Source: an uncultured Prevotellaceae bacterium
GTDB taxonomy: Bacteria > Bacteroidota > Bacteroidia > Bacteroidales > Bacteroidaceae
Direction of reading: 5' to 3'
DNA length: 33,454 bases
Assembly (NCBI GenBank): GCA_946541745.1
Contig: CAMNJY010000008.1
Span: forward strand, 1 to 33,454
Below, in pieces: positions 27,601-33,454 of this stretch. A program made the position numbers and the translations under genes. Position 1 is the first letter of the stretch. The number at the start of each line of letters is the position of its first letter. The notes beneath the pieces were generated by a model. It was not told where the DNA came from. It saw only the letters and a list, made by a program, of their open reading frames with translations, and did no database searches.

Positions 27601-29684
27601 CTTCAGGCCAGATCACCGGTGCCATCAGCCTCAACATCGACGGCGACAGTGAGATAGCAGGCAATGTCTACGGCGGCGGCAACGAGAGCAAGTCGCTCGG
27701 CGGCACCACCGTGACGCTGAAAGGCAACACCCAAGTACACGGCAATGTCTTTGGTGGCGGCAACAAGGCCACCGTCGGCGGGGCTGTAGCAGTCCTGCTT
27801 GCCGGCCCGGCCGAGACGGCGGCCCAAGTGGTCGTCGACGGCGACGTCTACGGCGGCGGCGCCCTGGCCAGCACCAACATCAACAATGCCACAAACTATG
27901 GCACCACAGCGGAGACAGTAACCTCGACGGCTGCCAACACCACTACCGTCAACCTAAGGAGTGGCACGGTGAGGGGCGACATCTACGGCGGCGGCCTGGG
28001 CCAGATAGGCCGGGCGGCCGTAGCGGCCACAGAGGCCGTGGGCACTGAGGGCGAGGAGGGCTACGTGCCTGCCAAGCCGGCTCTCCCTGCTATTGAAGAC
28101 GTGAAGGCCATGGTCTACGGCGATGTCAGCGTGACGCTCAACGGCACCAGAATGTACAACTCTACCGGCAAGGACGACCAGGGCAACGACATCTCCGTCA
28201 GCGGTCGCATATTCGGCTGCAACAACCTCAACGGATGGCCCCTCGGCAGCGTGACGGTGACGGTAGAGAAAACCATTCCCTGGGAGGGCACCGACCACGC
28301 CGTGGGCACCTACGACGTGGCGGCCGTCTACGGCGGCGGCAACTTAGCCAAGTATGAACCCATAGGCGCAACCACAAGGACACACGTCATTGTCAATGGC
28401 TGCGAGGACACCAGCATCTACCAGGTGTACGGCGGCGGCAACGCGGCCTCCACCCCCGCCACGCAGGTCGACATCAACGGCACGTTTGAGATAGAAGAGG
28501 TGTTCGGCGGCGGCAACGGCAAAGACCGCATCAGGAAGAACGGCGAGTGGCTGCCCAACCCCGGGGCTAACGTGGGCTACCGCGAATATGCCGACGATGC
28601 CGCTGAAGCAGCTACGGCCGCTCTGCGGGCGTCCAACTACGGCTACGGCACCGGCGAAGCCGGGGTCAACATCTTCGGCGGGCGCATCCACCGCGTGTAC
28701 GGCGGCTCCAACACAAAGGGAAACGTCAAGCAGATAGCCGTAGCCATGCTCGAAGAGCTGCAGAAGACCGAGACCGTGGAGGGCGTTGAGGTAGAAGTTC
28801 CTGTCTGCGCCTTCAACGTCGACGAGGCGTATGGCGGGGGAAAGAGTGCCGAGATGGACGGCGAGGCACGGCTGGAGATGCGCTGCATACCGGGCCTGAC
28901 GGCGGCCTACGGCGGGGCTGAGAATGCCGACATCAACGCCGGCGTGACGCTCAACATCACCAACGGCAAGTACGGCCAGGTGTTCGGCGGCAACAACGTG
29001 GGCGGGCGCATCAGCGGCCCCATCACGGTGAACATCGAGGAGACGGGCTGCCGGCCCATCATCATCGGCGAGCTCTACGGCGGCGGCAACCAGGCGGCTT
29101 ACTCCGTCTATGGCTACAAGCAGGTGACCACCGGCGAGGGCGACGCTGCCGTCACCTCCTGGCAGCCGCGCACGTCGGCCGACGACAGCGGCACGGGCCC
29201 CGCCGAGGCCTACGCCAACCCGGCAGTGAACGTGAAGTCGTTCACCAGCATCGGCGACATCTACGGCGGCGGCTACGGCGCTACGGCGGTCATGGTGGGC
29301 AACCCGCAGGTGAGCGTCAACGTAGTGACGGGCGACCAGACCAACCACGCCGAGGCCGCCATTGCCACCGAGGGCACCATCACCATCGGCGAGAACGGCT
29401 CGGCGCGCACAGTGACATATCCCACCCACGAGAAGGGTAAGATCGGGGCCATCAACCGTATCTTCGGCGGCGGCAACGCTGCCGAGGTCATCGGCACGCC
29501 CCACGTCATGATAGGCACGGCCGAGAGCGTAGGCTACGTGACGAAGGCCTCGGGCGAGACGACGGCGCGCACCGGCATCGTGCCCGTGGGTGCCGACATC
29601 CGCGGCAACGTCTACGGCGGCGGCAACAACGCCGATGTAACGGGCAACACCCGGGTGGAGATAGGAAGCAAGGCTGAACATTGA
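21633..29684 (+). CDS. Second giant secreted protein (2683 aa): lectin-like N-terminus, three CHB_HEX_C/FN3-associated-type repeats, GLUG-like repeats, C-terminal GGGN region
   Basis: Signal peptide AVMLLLLIAAGAGETAAQ. Repeats such as DAPIYYTLDGSEPTSASTLYSGAVEL and DRLYYTLDGTDPTTSSTLYGG. GLUG-like VGAIAGTADGSSRIYNVGI / CGGLVGQLDGYARVVNCFSYASITG. Roughly twenty GGG motifs in the last ~1000 aa. Confidence 0.85.
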   Translation: MTRNKNNALSTPFNTHHIITRAVMLLLLIAAGAGETAAQIADGFYQIRNLNNGGNHHLCPATTTYASYMPWVTTFKNPDFKEFVWEIKKTDDTYYYIINVSTKQYMTWNAANDNMIVHLETTATPTDNMKFRISPNGNYLKIQPYPTTGDLYLNPYGGNKDNKTGPEGCLGLYKADDPGSRWEFKAISASSCKMPEITPNYDTRTVTMTQADGATIYYTTGDGPLCSTATAYGSAPIMAENSLYTVRAYAVDADGNISDIATKIIDTRTSVEAPAIAHDGTTLTITCATTDAPIYYTLDGSEPTSASTLYSGAVELEPERHTVNAKAIIPLASSTTTTQIIDLRTSLPKPVITLNAEKTQATISYSGDATDRLYYTLDGTDPTTSSTLYGGSAVAIDPAVVDKVKVIAYNAEGDICSAIATKYVKGYEPQYVAIHQNGSGYLKLNSSNISLNNDGTFRYGDAFNNDGNSIWEITQEGYLKNQYYYLNVAGGSTLYLSVDPVTRWELDEADDNGKMSIKYNDLSLCNSSGIKLLASPTASYHACPITLTEVSWSGPTTDAITVQSPQQTTYLRHYFTQKFNYSFVDDSGTAKSESNKDRRVYATLEYVSGGSNKGTDWDITADGVIYNLKTSGNVDVTATYAIAPSDPIAAESHEAVNSDIKLTVQQKVFAADAAKNYLLFSIKGGDSDRYPYDDGIAEGNPVKPDGQGGTRSGSLLTDPDSNLNQQISWKIVADAMGFYSFQNKSSGRYLYFDDTPDASSGFGVLRVGATAIPDGAEGEKYKFKFFKPANDGTYGDCYCFIPYGRMDAVYKNDGLAADLYATLNNANYKGSSPKVISLYKSGNSTWRIYEYKAEYRLRPKGEIVISGPTSANALGTYTVTSSDGWYGKYIVGSPSSGDAQKSLLINGTYNTDKIMYQWKISDLDGYVSIDGGTQDGEGTWSKNIVNNKSLTFNITALPAVVTSGTIQLQWRGGEAKDAAVNPYRWSGWLTYPFTISGDGTVVLTDIATLAEITDENGAYRLTADVADAASDRPGVTTFNGILDGNGKTIAGLGAPLFTTLSNGVVRNLNLSGVSIAASGNVGAIAGTADGSSRIYNVGILSGSLSSDGYCGGLVGQLDGYARVVNCFSYASITGGTTVGGIVGYNNYASKANDLRTMVMNCIMYGDITGGTNISPVYGGQHSSNNKGLNEYNYWRSKARLAYTAYNDQLAIDKDEYLTRFPFYRHILNTHRNLASYYIFGDYAEVHVDEVGHWVLNTDVAPYPSIEKFQSNTRKVTGVNTSGLQTTTTASRDYAGKMLTDRGSGGTLAVTVKIDGTTYGSPNLPITDMDTLRYDFTYGKVVLPFANEFDTWRDKADKDYTKVITGWRITSVTKEGTDITTFSIPTTEPYNFADRNNPAKDIYDAVSNPYVFAQGGNYIVPYGVTAITIEANFANAFYLSDPAYDMSYDASYGNATQCCGSVPATYHGQTVYTNLATLTGKMSNATNPNAQAIVLVGNFHYNNNVLGEVFNNCTGKALTIMSADEDNNQEPDYGWYSYHVKQARQPAPPMRFDFVPNIGIGMAARVNSSTPNPSIGIWNNRGWFELTETSLCVMNETETEDGSYAANDDGHGNNRWIANSGYFLEFVRGFNAACTKLSYVQIGGSAYVEKFYPGGPHFAKNHASKLCPVIVTGGEIEECFMTGKGQNSSAKATGDNIYFWSAGGKMHKWLGAYMVKSESANCKVTAKIDHAIISRFFGGGTSAIAPITGDIDVTVNNSKVDFYCGGPEFGDMSTGRSVTTHATGTTFGEYYGAGFGGTSINYVNYQDQHIATLGATHTFTGNWDHFKNHRLQYEAGNGGWGTCYMFDFISYSGGTGGGVARFYTGYASFSLAQTGNVTNVLDNCIIKGNFYGGGCQGKVNGTVTSTLTGCKLMQSAFGGGFKPAETTVTVYPATQPGYSVYNREMGLFSDFDYSTVNSQLETWTWENMAGKSDGDKDDTSHHLYTTAETATSGQITGAISLNIDGDSEIAGNVYGGGNESKSLGGTTVTLKGNTQVHGNVFGGGNKATVGGAVAVLLAGPAETAAQVVVDGDVYGGGALASTNINNATNYGTTAETVTSTAANTTTVNLRSGTVRGDIYGGGLGQIGRAAVAATEAVGTEGEEGYVPAKPALPAIEDVKAMVYGDVSVTLNGTRMYNSTGKDDQGNDISVSGRIFGCNNLNGWPLGSVTVTVEKTIPWEGTDHAVGTYDVAAVYGGGNLAKYEPIGATTRTHVIVNGCEDTSIYQVYGGGNAASTPATQVDINGTFEIEEVFGGGNGKDRIRKNGEWLPNPGANVGYREYADDAAEAATAALRASNYGYGTGEAGVNIFGGRIHRVYGGSNTKGNVKQIAVAMLEELQKTETVEGVEVEVPVCAFNVDEAYGGGKSAEMDGEARLEMRCIPGLTAAYGGAENADINAGVTLNITNGKYGQVFGGNNVGGRISGPITVNIEETGCRPIIIGELYGGGNQAAYSVYGYKQVTTGEGDAAVTSWQPRTSADDSGTGPAEAYANPAVNVKSFTSIGDIYGGGYGATAVMVGNPQVSVNVVTGDQTNHAEAAIATEGTITIGENGSARTVTYPTHEKGKIGAINRIFGGGNAAEVIGTPHVMIGTAESVGYVTKASGETTARTGIVPVGADIRGNVYGGGNNADVTGNTRVEIGSKAEH

Positions 29685-29770
29685 GGCTGAAAAGAGATAG
29701 AAGGAGTTAGAAGTCTGTGGAAATATAACAATATTTTTACCTAAAAGAGAGGAAAGACAAAAAAATTTGC

Positions 29771-29778
29771 TACCTTTG
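29771..29778 (+). promoter_or_regulatory. Putative -7 box (TACCTTTG) for the deacetylase operon
   Basis: Matches TAnnTTTG, 17 nt upstream of the ATG at 29796. Confidence 0.55.
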
Positions 29779-29795
29779 CATCTTGGAATATTGTC

Positions 29796-30587
29796 ATGAC
29801 AAAAACAAAGCCAATGATACTACTGAGTTTCGACACCGAGGAGTTTGACGTGCCACGTGAACACGGGGTGGACTACACGCTGGAGCAAGGCATGGCCGTG
29901 TCGGTCGTGGGCACCAACCGCATACTCGACGTGCTGCGGCAGAACGGCGTGAGGGCCACCTTCTTCTGTACCGGCAACTTCGCCGAGAACGCCCCCACAG
30001 TGATGGAGCGCATCATGAACGAGGGTCACGAGGTGGCCTGCCACGGTGTAGACCACTGGCAGCCGCAGCCTACCGACTTCGCCCGGTCCAAGGAGATTGT
30101 GGAGCGCGTCACGGGACGCCCGGTCTACGGCTACCGCCAGCCACGCATGTTCCCCGTGGTGGAGTCAGAAATCAAGCGCGTGGGCTACCGCTACAACTCG
30201 TCGCTCAACCCGGCCTTCATCCCCGGCCGCTACATGCACCTGACGTCGCCGCGCACGTGGTTTATGAAGGACGGCGTGATGCAGATACCGGCCTCGGTGA
30301 CTCCGCTGATACGCTTCCCCCTATTCTGGCTCGCGCTCCACAACCTGCCCGAGACGGTCTACCACTGGATGGTGCGCCGTGTGCTCGGCAAGGACGGCTA
30401 CTTCGTCACCTACTTCCACCCTTGGGAGTTCTACGAGCTGGGCGAGCACCCTGAGCTGAAGATGCCGTTCATCATACGCAACCACAGCGGCCGGCAGATG
30501 GCCGGACGCCTGGACCGCCTGGTGAAGATGCTGAAGCAGCGCGGCCATGAGTTTATCACCTTTAACGAGTTTGTTGACAGAGTATGA
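29796..30587 (+). CDS. Polysaccharide deacetylase family protein (NodB-like)
   Basis: LLSFDTEEFDVPREHG, VRATFFCTGNFAE, NEGHEVACHGVDHW and GYRQPRMFP match the NodB motif series. Confidence 0.85.
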   Translation: MTKTKPMILLSFDTEEFDVPREHGVDYTLEQGMAVSVVGTNRILDVLRQNGVRATFFCTGNFAENAPTVMERIMNEGHEVACHGVDHWQPQPTDFARSKEIVERVTGRPVYGYRQPRMFPVVESEIKRVGYRYNSSLNPAFIPGRYMHLTSPRTWFMKDGVMQIPASVTPLIRFPLFWLALHNLPETVYHWMVRRVLGKDGYFVTYFHPWEFYELGEHPELKMPFIIRNHSGRQMAGRLDRLVKMLKQRGHEFITFNEFVDRV

Positions 30588-31537
30588 TAAGACTTGCTAC
30601 CGTTTCGCCCTGCTACAACGAGGAGGAGGTGCTGCGCCACTCCGTGGAGCGGCTGTCGGTCCTCTTCAACCGGATGATAGCCGAGGGGCTTATCAGCGGC
30701 GACTCCATGATGGTGTTTGTCAACGACGGCAGCCGCGACCACACGTGGGACATTATCAGAGAGCTGCACCGCGAAAACCACTTCGTCAGGGGCATCAACC
30801 TGTCGCGCAACACAGGCCACCAGAACGCCATCTTTGCCGGTATGATGACCGCCCGCTCATGGGCCGACGCCGTCATCACCCTCGACGCCGACCTGCAGGA
30901 CGACATAGAGTGCATACCCCAGATGGTGCGTCACCTGGAGGCGGGCAACGACATCGTCTACGGCGTCAAGGTGTCGCGCCAGGCCGACCCGCCGCTGAAG
31001 CGCATGTCGGCCCAGATGTTCTACAAGCTGCAGAGCGCCCTGGGCGTGGAGAGCATCTACAACCATGCCGACTTCAGGCTGATGAGCCGACGCGCCCTCG
31101 ACATGCTGGCCACCTATCATGAGAGCAACCTCTACCTGCGCGGCCTCATCCCCCAGATAGGCCTGCCCTCGGCCACGGTCGACGACGTTATCAGCGAGCG
31201 CTATGCCGGCAAGTCGAAATACACCCTGAGGAAGATGCTCTCGCTGGCCCTCAACGGCATCACGTCGTTCTCGGTAAAGCCCCTGTATCTCATCTTCAAC
31301 ATCGGCGTGCTGTTTCTCTTCATCGCCTTCTGCATCGGCCTCTACGTCACCTGGGCCCTCGTCACGGGCGCTGCCGTCCAGGGCTGGGCCTCGCTCATGC
31401 TGTCGATATGGCTGGTGGGCGGCTTCGTGCTCATCTCGATGGGCATCACCGGCACCTATATCGGCAAGATCTACACCGAGGTGAAGCAGCGCCCGCTCTA
31501 CCACATCCAGGAAATATTAGGCCAACAAGATACATAA
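30584..31537 (+). CDS. Family 2 glycosyltransferase (DPM1/GtrB-like) with C-terminal transmembrane segments
   Basis: RLATVSPCYNEEEVL, VNDGSRDHTW, LSRNTGHQNAIFAGM, TLDADLQDD; two hydrophobic C-terminal helices; ATGA overlap with the deacetylase gene. Confidence 0.9.
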   Translation: MIRLATVSPCYNEEEVLRHSVERLSVLFNRMIAEGLISGDSMMVFVNDGSRDHTWDIIRELHRENHFVRGINLSRNTGHQNAIFAGMMTARSWADAVITLDADLQDDIECIPQMVRHLEAGNDIVYGVKVSRQADPPLKRMSAQMFYKLQSALGVESIYNHADFRLMSRRALDMLATYHESNLYLRGLIPQIGLPSATVDDVISERYAGKSKYTLRKMLSLALNGITSFSVKPLYLIFNIGVLFLFIAFCIGLYVTWALVTGAAVQGWASLMLSIWLVGGFVLISMGITGTYIGKIYTEVKQRPLYHIQEILGQQDT

Positions 31538-31558
31538 GACAAAACACCAAGACTGTAT

Positions 31559-31909
31559 ATGGCACTCAACGAGTACAAACCCAAGAAACTGTATTACACC
31601 ATCAAGGAGGTGGCCGAGATGTTCGGTCTGAACGAGAGTACGCTGCGCTACTGGGAGACGGAGTTTCCCTTCCTGAAACCCAAGACCACGGGGCCGGCCA
31701 AGGTGCGGCAGTACCAGGACAAGGACATTGAGCAGATCAAGCTTATCCACAACCTGGTGAAGGTGCGCGGCTTCAAGCTGGCCGCTGCCAAGAAGATTAT
31801 CAACAGCAACCGCGACGGTGCCGACCGCCGTGCCGACGTTCTCACCCGCCTCGTCGGCGTGCGCGACGAGTTGATGGCCCTGAAGCGTCAAATGGACTAT
31901 CTGCAATGA
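31559..31909 (+). CDS. MerR family transcriptional regulator
   Basis: YYTIKEVAEMFGLNESTLRYWETEFPFLKPKTT...VRQYQDKDIEQIKLI is a MerR-type HTH. Confidence 0.9.
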   Translation: MALNEYKPKKLYYTIKEVAEMFGLNESTLRYWETEFPFLKPKTTGPAKVRQYQDKDIEQIKLIHNLVKVRGFKLAAAKKIINSNRDGADRRADVLTRLVGVRDELMALKRQMDYLQ

Positions 31910-33060
31910 GGAGGCTCGTGTTGACTGCCGGCTGCTGGCTGTTGGCCGTCAGCCTGGGCGCCCAGACGCTGAAGCGCGGCAAGTACGAGTTTGAGCGCAA
32001 CCTGCCCGTCTATGCCGACTCGCTGCTGCGTGACCTGACCTACCCCATGGCCTGGGGCAACAGTCCTGTCAAAGACTTCGACGAGTGGCGACGCACGGCC
32101 CGCCGGAAGGTGTTCGACTGCATGCTGGAAGCCCCTCCCAGCCCCCCCGCCGGGGGGGTGAGCTGTAAGGTGCTTTTTGAGGAACGACGCGAGGGCTACC
32201 GGGCACGTAAGCTGGAGATACGCCTGAGCCGCTACTACACCGTGCCGGCCTACGTGCTCATACCCGACGGCAAGGGGCCGTTTCCCGCCGTCAACGTGCT
32301 GCACGACCACGGCGCCCACCTCTTTATAGGTAAGGAGAAGGTTGTCCGCCCCCTGGCCTGCGAGGACTCGACGGTCATCCGCGATGCCGAGGAGTGGGCC
32401 GCAGGCTATGAGGGGCAGTTTCTGGGCGACTACCTGGCCCGCCACGGCTACGTGGTCTTCGCGGCCGACGCACCGATGTGGGGCGAGCGCGGACAGAAGG
32501 AAGGGCCGCGGCGCGACCGCTACGACATGATAGCGGGCAACATGATGATGTATGGCATCAACCTCTCGGCCTACATGACCTACGACGACATCAGCGGCAC
32601 GGAGTTCCTGGCGCGGATGCCAGAGGTGGACCCCCGGCGCATAGGCTGCACTGGCTGGTCGATGGGCGGCTACCGGGCATGGATGCTCGCCGCCCTCTCA
32701 GACCGCATCAAGGCGGCGGCGTCCGTCTGCTGGCTCACCACCACCGACGAGCAGCTCAGCTTCAAGTACAGCCGCACCGAGAACGGCGGCTTCGCCAACT
32801 GCTTCCCCGGCCTGCGCCGCTGGATGGACTATCCCCACGTGGCCTCGATGGCCTGTCCGCGGGCCATGCTCTTCATCAACGGGCGGCAAGACAAGCTCTT
32901 CCCCGTGGCCGGCGTCGAGAAGGCTTTCGCCGTGATGCACGACGTATGGCGCTCGCAGGGCGCCGACGACCGCCTGGAGACCGAGCTTTGGGACATTCCC
33001 CACAGCTGCGGACTGAAGGTCCAGGAGCGCATTCTGAAGTTCTTCCAAAAGCACCTGTAA
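31906..33060 (+). CDS. Secreted alpha/beta hydrolase (dienelactone hydrolase/acetyl esterase-like)
   Basis: Signal peptide LVLTAGCWLLAVSLGAQ; nucleophile elbow GWSMGGY; FINGRQDKLFP acid region and late histidine IPHSCG; ATGA overlap with merR. Confidence 0.85.
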   Translation: MRRLVLTAGCWLLAVSLGAQTLKRGKYEFERNLPVYADSLLRDLTYPMAWGNSPVKDFDEWRRTARRKVFDCMLEAPPSPPAGGVSCKVLFEERREGYRARKLEIRLSRYYTVPAYVLIPDGKGPFPAVNVLHDHGAHLFIGKEKVVRPLACEDSTVIRDAEEWAAGYEGQFLGDYLARHGYVVFAADAPMWGERGQKEGPRRDRYDMIAGNMMMYGINLSAYMTYDDISGTEFLARMPEVDPRRIGCTGWSMGGYRAWMLAALSDRIKAAASVCWLTTTDEQLSFKYSRTENGGFANCFPGLRRWMDYPHVASMACPRAMLFINGRQDKLFPVAGVEKAFAVMHDVWRSQGADDRLETELWDIPHSCGLKVQERILKFFQKHL

Positions 33061-33082
33061 ACCCCAGCAGCCCCCCGCCCCA

Positions 33083-33175
33083 TCCCCGACTGGGGAGGGG
33101 AGTTTATGACACAAAGACCGCCATGCCTCTGTATCCGAGGCGTGGCGGTCTCTTTCTCCCCTCCCCAGTCGGGGA
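33083..33175. terminator. Nested inverted repeats between convergent genes, probable bidirectional terminator
   Basis: Inner stem 33115-33129/33137-33151 (15 bp with one G-U, 7-nt loop). Outer 20-bp perfect IR CCCGACTGGGGAGGGGAG-type at 33083-33102/33156-33175. Confidence 0.75.
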
Positions 33176-33194
33176 GGGGCAGGGGGTGGGGCTT

Positions 33195-33454
33195 TTAGTA
33201 GCCGGGATTCTGCCAGAAGCCGTCGGCCGTGCTGGCATACTGCATCACGCCGTTGGCATCCTGCTGCACCGGGGTGTTCACCTCGTTGGTCACTGCTATC
33301 ATCTGAGCCTCGGGGATGGGGCGGTAGTAGTGCTTGACAGCGATGTTGGCCGCAGCCTGACCGTTGTACTTCTTCACGCGGTCGATGAGTGTGTGGGTAC
33401 GCTTCAGGTCGAACCAGCGCTGCTGCTCGCCGCAGAGCTCCAGGGCACGCTCGT
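33195..33454 (-). CDS. RagB/SusD family outer-membrane nutrient-binding protein, C-terminal part (gene continues beyond window)
   Basis: Minus-strand reading ERALELCGEQQRWFDLKRTHTLIDRVKKYN...HYYRPIPEAQM...FWQNPGY* is the characteristic SusD C-terminus. Confidence 0.9.
   Translation of the reverse strand, partial: ERALELCGEQQRWFDLKRTHTLIDRVKKYNGQAAANIAVKHYYRPIPEAQMIAVTNEVNTPVQQDANGVMQYASTADGFWQNPGY

Noticed and set aside
25077-29681. Long minus-strand ORFs 25077-26462 and 28344-29681
   Set aside because: Antisense shadows of the 2683-aa gene, same compositional artefact.
1-33454. Mobile element or prophage
   Set aside because: No transposase, integrase, phage structural or mobilisation protein was recognised in the translated ORFs.

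Overview
High-GC, Bacteroidales-type window (Prevotella-like, judged from gene content and TAnnTTTG -7 boxes; taxon is inference). Left edge: 3' end of an unidentified CDS, then a nitroreductase. Next comes a repeat-rich intergenic region (1050-1540) with two ~26-30 bp palindromes, several half-sites and a 3x22 bp tandem repeat. It precedes a ~28 kb same-strand cluster (1764-29684) that looks like a fimbrial locus: an OmpA-like/DUF3575-type gene with one in-frame TAG, a DUF5119-type protein, three fimbrillin-like lipoproteins, and two giant secreted proteins (about 4071 and 2683 aa) full of [VIL][YF]GGGN motifs. The first giant ends in a probable type IX secretion (T9SS) sorting domain; the second does not. 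Further right is a compact set of polysaccharide deacetylase, GT2 glycosyltransferase, MerR regulator and alpha/beta hydrolase, then a convergent terminator and the 3' end of a SusD/RagB gene on the minus strand. Most notable: (i) the fimbrillin plus giant GGGN-protein locus as a possible surface system; (ii) a tRNA-minihelix-like element (7-bp acceptor-type stem plus canonical T-arm) starting at the stop codon of the first fimbrillin gene; (iii) the single amber codon; (iv) a six-copy 7-bp array ending exactly on the probable start codon of the 12-kb gene. No rRNA, complete tRNA, CRISPR array or transposase was recognised. All family names come from reading the translations, without database searches.
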